Positions 7,874 to 14,220 of a DNA stretch of 22,030 nucleotides are shown piece by piece. Source of the DNA: JANYCO01 sp964437245 (GTDB lineage Bacteria; Bacteroidota; Bacteroidia; Cytophagales; Cytophagaceae); assembly GCA_964437245.1 (NCBI GenBank), contig CAYTGJ010000075.1:1-22030 (forward strand). The letters run 5' to 3'. Position 1 is the stretch's first letter, and each line of letters begins with the position of its first letter. The notes under the pieces were generated by a model, which was given only the letters and a program-made list of their open reading frames with translations, searched no databases and had not been told where the DNA came from. The position numbers were made by a program, and so were the translations under genes.

Positions 7874-10240
7874 TTACACTTCCAGTTCCTTTATTTGTAT
7901 CCTACGTTCGTTTTCTCTCTTTTGCTCCTGCCCTGTCAGTTCCGTAGCAAATTTAATTACTTTTATAATTTCGCCTCTTGCATTCGGGATCGGGCTATAG
8001 ACGGCATTTAGCCAGATGGTTTCGCCTTTCATATTGATCCGTTCAAATACTCCGGTAAATGGTTTGCCGGCTGCCAGCTTCTGCCAGAATACAGGATAGT
8101 ACTCCGACTGCCGGATCTCAGCCGGTACAAAAAGTTGATGATGTTTGCCCTGAATATCGGAGAGCGTACATTTCATCGTCTTCAGGAAGTTTTCATTGGC
8201 GGTGAGGATTTCTCCCTGGGGAGTAAATTCGATCGTGGCCATGGTTGCATTGATCCCATTGAGGACACCTTTATTTTCAGCTACCATTTCCTTTTCCAAT
8301 GTCACATCAGTAGCAAACTTCAGTATTTTCACCACTTCTGCATTGGCATTGAAAATAGGATTGTATATAGCATTCAGCCAGATGGTCTCCCCCTGTCCGT
8401 TTATGCGTTCGAATACTCCTGAGAGCGAGATGCCGGAAGCCAGCCTTCCCCAGAAGGTTTGATAATCATCCGTCTCCCGGATTTCTGCCGGCACGAAAAG
8501 TTGATGATGTTTGCCCTGGATCTCTTCCTGACTGCATTTCATGGTCTTCAGAAAATTATCGTTCGCTGCCATGACGACTCCATCGGGAGAAAATTCAATC
8601 GTGGCCATCGTAGAATTGATCCCGTTCAAAATTCCCTGGTTCTCGGCCATCAGTTCCTGCCCTGCGGTCACGTCAGAGGCAAACAGTAACACCTTTGTCA
8701 CTGCTCTTTCTGCATCCAGCACAGGACTATAGACCCCGTTCAACCAGACCGTTTCGCCTTTCGAATTAATTCTTTTGAATATACCCGCCTCCGAAATTCC
8801 GGAAGCAAGTTTCTTCCAGACATTTTTATATCCTGCGGTTGCTTTTATTTCCCTTGCCACAAAATGCTCATCATGTTTCCCTGTGATCGCTTCCAGGGAA
8901 TATTGCATACTGTTCAGAAAGTTGTTATTGGCCATCACCAGTATTCCTTCCGGTGTAAATTCTGCTGTAAGCATTTGGGTGTTGATCGCCTTCAGAATCC
9001 CTTCATTTTCGGCAGCCATTGTCTGCTGCCCGGTTATATCGGTGGCAAACTTTACTACCCTGATCACATTTCCATTCACATCCTGTATCGGGCTATAGAC
9101 GGCATTTAACCAAATGGTTTCGCCGGCAGTATTGACGCGTCTGAAAATACCCGACTTGGGTTGTCCCATGGCAAGACTGCTCCAGAAGTTCTGATATTCC
9201 TCTGTTGCCACCAGCTCAGAAGGGACAAACTGCCGATGGTGTTTTCCTTTGATCTCCTGAAGCGAACATTTCATTGTTTCCATGAAATTATTATTGGCAT
9301 TGAGTACCACTCCTTCCGGAGTAAACTCAATCGTAGCCATCATGGCATTGATCCCGTTCAAAATTCCTTCTGATTCGATGGCCGCCTTTTTTATTTCTTC
9401 GTTCTTGCGGGCCATTTCCTCCTGGGTGGTCTGCATTTCTTCAAGATTCTGACGCAATTCCTCTTCCTGTGCCCTCAGTTCTTCGGATTGCTGCTGGCTG
9501 GCGTTCAGCAGGGCAATGGTCTTTTCGTTATCTTTTACATTTTTAATACTGGAGGCAATGTTTTCTGACAACCGGTTGATAAAATCTATTTTATAAGGTT
9601 GAATACGCTCAAAGGAAGCCAGTTCCAGAACACCAAATATTTTTTCATTGATCAGCAAAGGTGCAATGAATATGTTCTGCGGACACGCTTCGCCCAGGCC
9701 GGAAGTAATGTTTAAATAATCCTGAGGAATTTCAGTAAGATAAATGGATTCTTTCTCAAGCGCACATTGTCCGGCTAATCCCTCGCCAAGCTCAATCCGT
9801 TTGTCCAGGTACTTCTTCCTGTTATAGGCATAACAAGCGATCATCTCCAGGAAGTGCTCCTCTTTCATGTCATCGTTCAATACAAAAATGGCGCCCTGGT
9901 TGGCATTAATATACCTGGCCAGGTGCATCAATATCAAATCGGAGAGTTCTTTTAAAGACAAGCCCTCCTTATTTCTCAGGATGTCTGAAAATTTTGCCAG
10001 TCCGGTATTGATCCAGCTACGTTCCTGTTCTTCGGTAGCAATGTTCGTAAGACGCCGTTGCATGGACAACAGAGAGTTTCCTAAACGGCTATTGATAAGC
10101 TGATCTGAAAAACCAGCCTGAAGATTCCCTTTTTCAACTTCACTGATGAAAACAGAAGCCTCTTCCAGCAAGCTTTCCTGCGCCTTTAACTGAAGGCGTA
10201 ATTCCTCTATCTCTTTAGAGTTTCCCAAGCGAAATTTCAT
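7874..10240 (-). CDS. Soluble GAF protein with four tandem PAS domains, no output domain
   Basis: A 788-residue protein with no membrane segment. Residues 1-75 are helical and resemble a HAMP-derived linker (SVFISEVEKGNLQ, then RSWINTGLAKFSDILR). A GAF domain covers about 80-240 (NANQGAIFVL, CYAYNRKKYLDKRI, GEGLAGQC, ITSGLG). A coiled coil rich in E and Q spans 245-290. Four PAS units follow, starting at residues 289, 411, 533 and 655, an exact 122-residue spacing. Each reads like GILNGINxxMATIEFTPEG, then GKHHxxFV, then a G-xF-R motif, ETIWLNAVYSPI and a closing KFATDIT. This is the PAS style of BdlA and MCP-linked sensors. No kinase, cyclase, MCP or DNA-binding domain follows; the protein ends with 18 charged residues. 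It probably signals through protein contacts. It is a paralogue of the 10746-12557 product and may share its transcript, although 505 bases separate them. Confidence 0.88.
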   Translation of the reverse strand: MKFRLGNSKEIEELRLQLKAQESLLEEASVFISEVEKGNLQAGFSDQLINSRLGNSLLSMQRRLTNIATEEQERSWINTGLAKFSDILRNKEGLSLKELSDLILMHLARYINANQGAIFVLNDDMKEEHFLEMIACYAYNRKKYLDKRIELGEGLAGQCALEKESIYLTEIPQDYLNITSGLGEACPQNIFIAPLLINEKIFGVLELASFERIQPYKIDFINRLSENIASSIKNVKDNEKTIALLNASQQQSEELRAQEEELRQNLEEMQTTQEEMARKNEEIKKAAIESEGILNGINAMMATIEFTPEGVVLNANNNFMETMKCSLQEIKGKHHRQFVPSELVATEEYQNFWSSLAMGQPKSGIFRRVNTAGETIWLNAVYSPIQDVNGNVIRVVKFATDITGQQTMAAENEGILKAINTQMLTAEFTPEGILVMANNNFLNSMQYSLEAITGKHDEHFVAREIKATAGYKNVWKKLASGISEAGIFKRINSKGETVWLNGVYSPVLDAERAVTKVLLFASDVTAGQELMAENQGILNGINSTMATIEFSPDGVVMAANDNFLKTMKCSQEEIQGKHHQLFVPAEIRETDDYQTFWGRLASGISLSGVFERINGQGETIWLNAIYNPIFNANAEVVKILKFATDVTLEKEMVAENKGVLNGINATMATIEFTPQGEILTANENFLKTMKCTLSDIQGKHHQLFVPAEIRQSEYYPVFWQKLAAGKPFTGVFERINMKGETIWLNAVYSPIPNARGEIIKVIKFATELTGQEQKRENERRIQIKELEV
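7913..9376 (-). repeat. Four in-frame tandem copies of a 366-base PAS unit
   Basis: Repeat units lie at 9011-9376, 8645-9010, 8279-8644 and 7913-8278, given in coding order. The spacing is exactly 366 bases (122 codons) each time with no indel between equivalent positions of neighbouring units. Units 3 and 4 share long identical protein stretches such as GKHHQLFVPAEIR, while unit 2 is the most divergent (GKHDEHFVAREIK). This indicates expansion by tandem duplication, with the last pair younger or homogenised. Confidence 0.85.
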
Positions 10241-10745
10241 ATTGAAAGTACATTAGAGTTACACATATCACTGATCCATCCATACTGGTTTCTATCGAAA
10301 CCTACCCTCACTCTAGTATTGCTTTAATTAAAACGCTTCGTACATTTTGTAAAAATTGTATTTAAACAGTAAAAAGTCTCTATAAATACCCTTTCACATG
10401 CACACAAAACAACACGTATTTATACCTATGAATATACAAGAAGAACTTGTGATATCCTAATTTTATCAACACTTTTTTAACAATAAACAACTGAAAAACA
10501 AAAAATTATGTCAAAATAGATTTATTTATCGGTGTATATATGAAATAAGAAGACAGAGTAAAACAATACGTATTTACAACTATTATCCCCACTTAAACTA
10601 CTTGTATTTACAACACAAATAGGACTTGATTTAATCCAGTATTTTTTTCATCTGTTTCAATCTATTTTTAAGGTCGACAGGAGCCGATTCAAGATGCTGG
10701 ATACCAGATCCAGGATTTATATAGAAATTTAGAAACCGCCGCAGA
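10241..10745. other. AT-rich 505-base intergenic region with recurring GTATTTA motifs
   Basis: This gap lies upstream of the four-PAS gene and downstream of its paralogue. GTATTTA occurs on the plus strand at 10358-10364, 10417-10423, 10570-10576 and 10604-10610 and on the minus strand at 10383-10389. Two of them extend to ACGTATTTA and two to TTTACAAC. A dispersed repeat lies near the paralogue's 3' end (10691-10717). I see no convincing gene, and no perfect TAnnTTTG box on the minus strand for the downstream gene. Confidence 0.4.
10691..10717 (+). repeat. Dispersed intergenic repeat, copy 4
   Basis: The segment reads AAGATGCTGGATACCAGATC and then CAGGATT. It shares TGCTGGATAC-AGAT with copy 3 and GGATACCAGATCC with copy 2 as read on the minus strand. 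It lies about 30 bases beyond the stop of the GAF/PAS paralogue. Confidence 0.6.
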
Positions 10746-12557
10746 CTATTTGTGTTCGTCCTCAAAACAAGCTTCGCCCAGCAACGGCAATCCCAATTTC
10801 TTTGCCTGCTCATTGTACATGGTCAGGGCGATCGAATCGTCTACAATATGATACCTCGCTCCCACAAACTTGATGATATTGCCACGTTCGTCTTTTACCG
10901 GAACAAAAGAGCCGTCTACCCAATAATGAGAACCGTCTTTCGCTTTATTTTTAATGATGCCATGAAATATCTCCCCTTTCCGGATCGTCTCCCAGAAGAT
11001 CCGGAACAATTCACCGGGCATATCCGGATGACGGAATATTTTATGTGGTTTTCCGATCATCTCTTCCATCGTATATTTTGACACTTCCGCCAGTTTAGGA
11101 TTGGCATACAGTATCGTACCATACAGATCCGATTCGGATAATATNNNNNNNNNNGTGATCCCAAAAACATCTTCCCGCACTTTCAGTTCAAATGTTTTTT
11201 CTTCCAGCATTCTTTCCGTTCCCTCCTTCATCGTCTGAATTTCCTCCAGGTTCTGCCGGATCTCTTCTTCTTTGGCCTGTGACTCTTCCAGCAATTGACG
11301 TATTTCGGTTTCTTTTCTTTTTTCTGCGGTAATATCCGTCGCAAATTTGATCACCTTCTCTACTTCCCCCAGTGCATTTTTCATTGGATTGTAAACAGCA
11401 TTGAGCCATACGGTATTGCCTCGGGCATCCACCCGTTCAAAAGTCCCGGCAATAGAATAACCGTCTGCCAGCCTTGACCAGAAGGTTTGATACTCTTCTG
11501 TTTGTTTTATTTCCTCCGGAACAAACGTACGATGATGTACTCCTTGTATTTCTTGAAGAGAACATTGCATAAGCTTCAAAAAATTATCGTTTGCTCCTGT
11601 GACGACGCCCTGCGGCGAAAATTCGATCGTGGCCATGGTCGCATTGATTCCATTCAGCAATCCCGCTGATTCGGCCGCTGCCCTGGCAATCTCTTCGTTT
11701 TTACGCTGCATTTCTTCCTGGGTCGCCTGCATTTCCTCCATATTCTGTCTCATTTCCTCTTCCTGTGCTCTCAGCTCTTCCGACTGCTGCCTGCTGGCAT
11801 TCAGCAACAGAAGCGTTTGCGTACTGTCTTTTACATTTTTAATACTGGAAGCAATATTTTCGGCCAGCTTATTAATAAAATCAATGCGGTAAGCCGGAAA
11901 CAGTTCGAAAGAAGCCAGTTCCAACACTCCAAACACCACTTCGTTGATCAGCAGCGGTACGATCAGTACTGCGTGTGGCCTGGTTCCTCCGAGTCCGGAG
12001 GAAATATGAATATAATCTCCGGGCACTTCCGTCAGATAAATCATTTCTTTTTCCAGCACACATTGTCCGGCAAGTCCTTCACCTATCCCGATCCGCTTAT
12101 CCACATATTTTCTTCTGTTATAAGCATAGCAGGCGATCGTACGGAGATGTTCTCCTTCTGTTCCTTCCTCTTCCAGCATCAGGATTGCTCCCTGGTTGGC
12201 GTTGACGTATCTGATCAGGTTCGAGAGAATCGTATTGGCCAGTTCGTTCAGTTCCAGTCCCTCTTTATTCCTAAGAATATCAGAAAACTTCGCCAGGCCT
12301 GTAGTAGTCCAGGTACGCTGTTGCTCTTCCTGCGCAATGCTGGAAAGGTTTTCCTGCATTGAAAGCAGAGAGCTACCTAAAGAATGTTTCCTAAGTTCTT
12401 CTGAAACATTGGCCTGAAGATTTCCTTTTTCGATTTCCTTAATAAAGGCCGAAGCATCTTCCAGCAATCTTGCCTGTGCGAACAATTGTTCTTTTTGAAA
12501 TAATATTTCCTGCTGTAATTTCTTTTTTCTTTTCGGGTAAAAAACAGTCCATTTCAT
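10746..12557 (-). CDS. Soluble GAF-PAS-coiled coil-PAS sensory protein, no output domain (contains assembly gap)
   Basis: A 603-residue frame, four residues of which (468-471) touch the N run. A HAMP-derived helical start (SAFIKEIEKGNLQ, RTWTTTGLAKFSDILR) is followed by GAF (about 85-245, with CYAYNRRKYVDKRI and GEGLAGQC) and a coiled coil (250-295). Then comes a PAS of the same type as the neighbouring four-PAS protein (296-412), a second coiled coil (412-465), and a different PAS resembling Aer/MCP PAS (about 472-575: YTMEEMIGKPHKIFRHPDMP, DGSHYWVDGSFVPV, FVGARYHI). There is no membrane segment, kinase or MCP domain. The GAF halves of the two paralogues are closely similar, so they arose by duplication. 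The gene follows a single-domain response regulator by 69 bases on the same strand, which suggests an operon. Its output presumably goes through a partner protein. Confidence 0.85.
   Translation of the reverse strand: MKWTVFYPKRKKKLQQEILFQKEQLFAQARLLEDASAFIKEIEKGNLQANVSEELRKHSLGSSLLSMQENLSSIAQEEQQRTWTTTGLAKFSDILRNKEGLELNELANTILSNLIRYVNANQGAILMLEEEGTEGEHLRTIACYAYNRRKYVDKRIGIGEGLAGQCVLEKEMIYLTEVPGDYIHISSGLGGTRPHAVLIVPLLINEVVFGVLELASFELFPAYRIDFINKLAENIASSIKNVKDSTQTLLLLNASRQQSEELRAQEEEMRQNMEEMQATQEEMQRKNEEIARAAAESAGLLNGINATMATIEFSPQGVVTGANDNFLKLMQCSLQEIQGVHHRTFVPEEIKQTEEYQTFWSRLADGYSIAGTFERVDARGNTVWLNAVYNPMKNALGEVEKVIKFATDITAEKRKETEIRQLLEESQAKEEEIRQNLEEIQTMKEGTERMLEEKTFELKVREDVFGIXXXXILSESDLYGTILYANPKLAEVSKYTMEEMIGKPHKIFRHPDMPGELFRIFWETIRKGEIFHGIIKNKAKDGSHYWVDGSFVPVKDERGNIIKFVGARYHIVDDSIALTMYNEQAKKLGLPLLGEACFEDEHK
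11145..11154. other. Assembly gap (10 N) inside the GAF-PAS gene
   Basis: Ten N bases interrupt the coding frame between VFGI and ILSESD, and the frame continues on both sides. From memory of this PAS family the segment normally reads VFGLTTILSESD. That would need about one more residue after the partial ACN codon, so the true length is probably nearer 4 bases than 10. Confidence 0.9.
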
Positions 12558-12626
12558 AGTGAGAATTATATATAGTGGATCCTAGAGCATGTTTATACAA
12601 AATAATGAGCAAAGAGAGCGATACGA

Positions 12627-13058
12627 TCAGGAAGAGCCGAGTCCCGGCTGCTGATACATCGTGGCTATTTTTTTCAATTCCTCCTCTCCAATAGGTTTTT
12701 GAAAAAAAGCCATCACGATTTTTTCTTTTAGCAAGGTTTCTATTCTTTTATCGTGTGAAAAACTGGACATAAGAATGATCGTTACTTTTTGAGTGACCGA
12801 TACCGGCAACTGTTTCAGCTGATCTAAAAATTGAAAACCGTCCATCACAGGCATATGAATATCCAGAAAAATCAATTCTGGCAAAAACTCCGGCTGCGTA
12901 CTATGCGTTCTCAATACATTTAAGAGCGTCCAGCCTTCCGAATATAATTCCACCGAACCGGCATAAAAAGGCGCTCTTTTGATCAATGTATGAATGATGA
13001 AGCTATTTACTCCATCATCATCCAGGATGGCGATGATATTAAATTTATTTTTTCTCAT
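12627..13058 (-). CDS. Single-domain response regulator (REC only)
   Basis: A 143-residue receiver of the kind common in Bacteroidota. It has the acidic triad DDD at 13-15, phospho-acceptor D66 in LIFLDIHMPVMDGFQFL, S98 in the T/S switch position (ILMSSFS) and K121 in FFQKPIG. There is no effector domain; the tail QQPGLGSS is short. It is the first gene of a minus-strand run, with the GAF-PAS sensor 69 bases downstream and the four-PAS protein after that. No histidine kinase is adjacent, so its phosphodonor is unknown; the large hybrid kinase of this window is one candidate but there is no direct evidence. It is divergently placed to the Crp/Fnr regulator across a 298-base gap. Confidence 0.9.
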   Translation of the reverse strand: MRKNKFNIIAILDDDGVNSFIIHTLIKRAPFYAGSVELYSEGWTLLNVLRTHSTQPEFLPELIFLDIHMPVMDGFQFLDQLKQLPVSVTQKVTIILMSSFSHDKRIETLLKEKIVMAFFQKPIGEEELKKIATMYQQPGLGSS

Positions 13059-13076
13059 TGTTTTTATTCATATCGT

Positions 13077-13084
13077 CAAACATA
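13077..13084 (-). promoter_or_regulatory. Candidate Bacteroidota -7 box for the response regulator/GAF-PAS run
   Basis: On the minus strand this is TATGTTTG, a full match to TAnnTTTG, ending 18 bases before the ATG at 13058. No TTTG at the usual 19-21 base distance is seen, and the leader would be only about 12 bases, so confidence is moderate. Confidence 0.4.
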
Positions 13085-13271
13085 TTGGGAATCAAAGAAT
13101 ATTATGTCTGCATCCCGTCAGGATCGGCTACTTTTTTTGTACTATACTTCTATGGAATTTACCAGATCATACTATGTTTATAATCATAATCTTCTATGAT
13201 TTTTGCCATAGCAAAAAAATAAAACACTAGGAATCAAACACTTTAAAATATCTCCTGTTACGTACAAGTAC

Positions 13272-13319
13272 TTACTATCTATGACAGGCCAAACATGTAA
13301 GTACAATTACTATCTTTGA
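13272..13319 (+). promoter_or_regulatory. Promoter box and paired direct repeat upstream of the Crp/Fnr gene
   Basis: TATCTTTG at 13311-13318 fits the -7 consensus TAnnTTTG and would start transcription near 13325, about 30 bases before the ATG. The 13-base motif TTACTATCTnTGA occurs twice, at 13272-13284 and 13307-13319, exactly 35 bases apart, and the second copy overlaps the promoter box. GTAC/AAGTAC half-sites lie next to both copies. This could be an operator, possibly autoregulatory. Confidence 0.5.
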
Positions 13320-13356
13320 TATGATCTTAAATAGTATATATTGAGTTGCTAACTAC

Positions 13357-14058
13357 ATGTCCAATTCCAACCCTTGTTCTATTTGTCCTGTATGTCGCGA
13401 ATGCATTTTTCACAGAGCAAAACTCTCCAACGTCAACAACCTGGTAGACTGTCTTCTTACATTTCATTTTAAGAAAGGGCAATCCCTGTTTATGGAGGGA
13501 GACAAGAAGAAAGGAATTTATTTTATCAAGCAAGGAAAGGTAAAATGTGTCCGTTTTGACCGGAGCGGCAAAGAGATCATTTTCAAATTTTCCACCAGCG
13601 GGGAAACGTTAGGCTATTCCATGATCTTCGTAGGGACAGAGAATCATGAATATTGTGCGATCTGTATGGATGATACGGTCATCTGTTTTATCCCTTATCA
13701 CATCACCAAAAATGATCTTCAAAACAATTATGAGTTACTGAAACTATTGTCCCAGATCCAATACGAAGATATGGCTTCGATGCTTCAGACCATTATGAAC
13801 GGGGCCAATAAAAACGTACGGGAAAGGATTGCCTATGCGATCTTACTGCTGCAGCAAAAATTCGGCAATGATAAAGAAGGTTATACGGATATATCGGTGA
13901 CCCGGGAAGAGATCGCCAATATGTCTGCCACCACTACAGAATCTTCCATCCGTTACATCTCAGAATTCCAGAAAGAAAAAGTCATTGATATTAAAAACCG
14001 CAAGATCAAGATCCTTGATACCGCAAAGTTTTTTAAGCTATTGGGAAGTTTGAATTAG
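13357..14058 (+). CDS. Crp/Fnr-family transcriptional regulator with N-terminal cysteine cluster
   Basis: A 233-residue protein. The N terminus carries C7, C10, C13 and C16 in CSICPVCREC. A cyclic-nucleotide-binding-like beta barrel spans about residues 28-130 (FHFKKGQSLFMEGDKKKGIYFIKQGKVK, with GETLGYSMIF). The long dimer helix follows, then a winged HTH around 178-225 (ISVTREEIANMSATTTESSIRYISEF). Members of the family bind DNA as dimers and respond to cAMP, oxygen through an Fe-S cluster, or redox state. The tight CxxCxxCxxC spacing differs from the FNR pattern but could ligate a cluster or form disulfides. More cysteines are present in the barrel (EYCAICMDDTVICF). The residues that contact cAMP in E. 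coli CRP are not obviously conserved. The gene is divergent from the response regulator and converges with the macroglobulin gene. Confidence 0.9.
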   Translation: MSNSNPCSICPVCRECIFHRAKLSNVNNLVDCLLTFHFKKGQSLFMEGDKKKGIYFIKQGKVKCVRFDRSGKEIIFKFSTSGETLGYSMIFVGTENHEYCAICMDDTVICFIPYHITKNDLQNNYELLKLLSQIQYEDMASMLQTIMNGANKNVRERIAYAILLLQQKFGNDKEGYTDISVTREEIANMSATTTESSIRYISEFQKEKVIDIKNRKIKILDTAKFFKLLGSLN

Positions 14059-14063
14059 CTCAG

Positions 14064-14103
14064 AGTTCCAGATGCTAGATCCCGGATACTAGATGCCAGA
14101 TAG
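14064..14103 (+). repeat. Dispersed intergenic repeat, copy 5
   Basis: It contains GATGCTAGATCCCGGATACT followed by AGATGCCAGATAG; 14084-14102 is identical to 7248-7266. It begins six bases after the stop of the Crp/Fnr gene, between convergent genes. Confidence 0.75.
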
Positions 14104-14136
14104 AATCATAAGGGAGATCTTAGTTGGTTAGTTTTT

Positions 14137-14153
14137 ATCTTGTATCTAGGATC
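14137..14153 (-). repeat. Dispersed intergenic repeat, copy 6 (inverted)
   Basis: On the minus strand it reads GATCCTAGATACAAGAT. It can pair with 14078-14094 of copy 5 at 14 of 17 positions, giving an imperfect stem with a loop of about 42 bases, just before the macroglobulin terminator. Confidence 0.6.
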
Positions 14154-14160
14154 TTACTTT

Positions 14161-14203
14161 TATAAAAAATCCCCTTCCGAAACCTGGATCTCGAAAGGGG
14201 ATT
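14161..14203 (-). terminator. Rho-independent terminator of the macroglobulin gene
   Basis: On the minus strand a 12-base stem (14192-14203 pairing with 14168-14179, including one G-U pair) encloses a 12-base loop and runs into a U tract from 14169-14164. It lies just downstream of the stop at 14221. Confidence 0.88.
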
Positions 14204-14220
14204 CTCACAATTACCGGCCT

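Noticed and set aside
10631..10813. Minus-strand 60-residue frame ending in VDLKNRLKQMKKILD
   Set aside because: It overlaps the 3' end of the GAF-PAS gene in another frame and spans the dispersed repeat. The helical end is suggestive of a decayed gene tail but there is not enough to call one.
12577..12591. GGATCCTAGAGCATG as another dispersed repeat copy
   Set aside because: Only about ten bases resemble the family, which could be chance.
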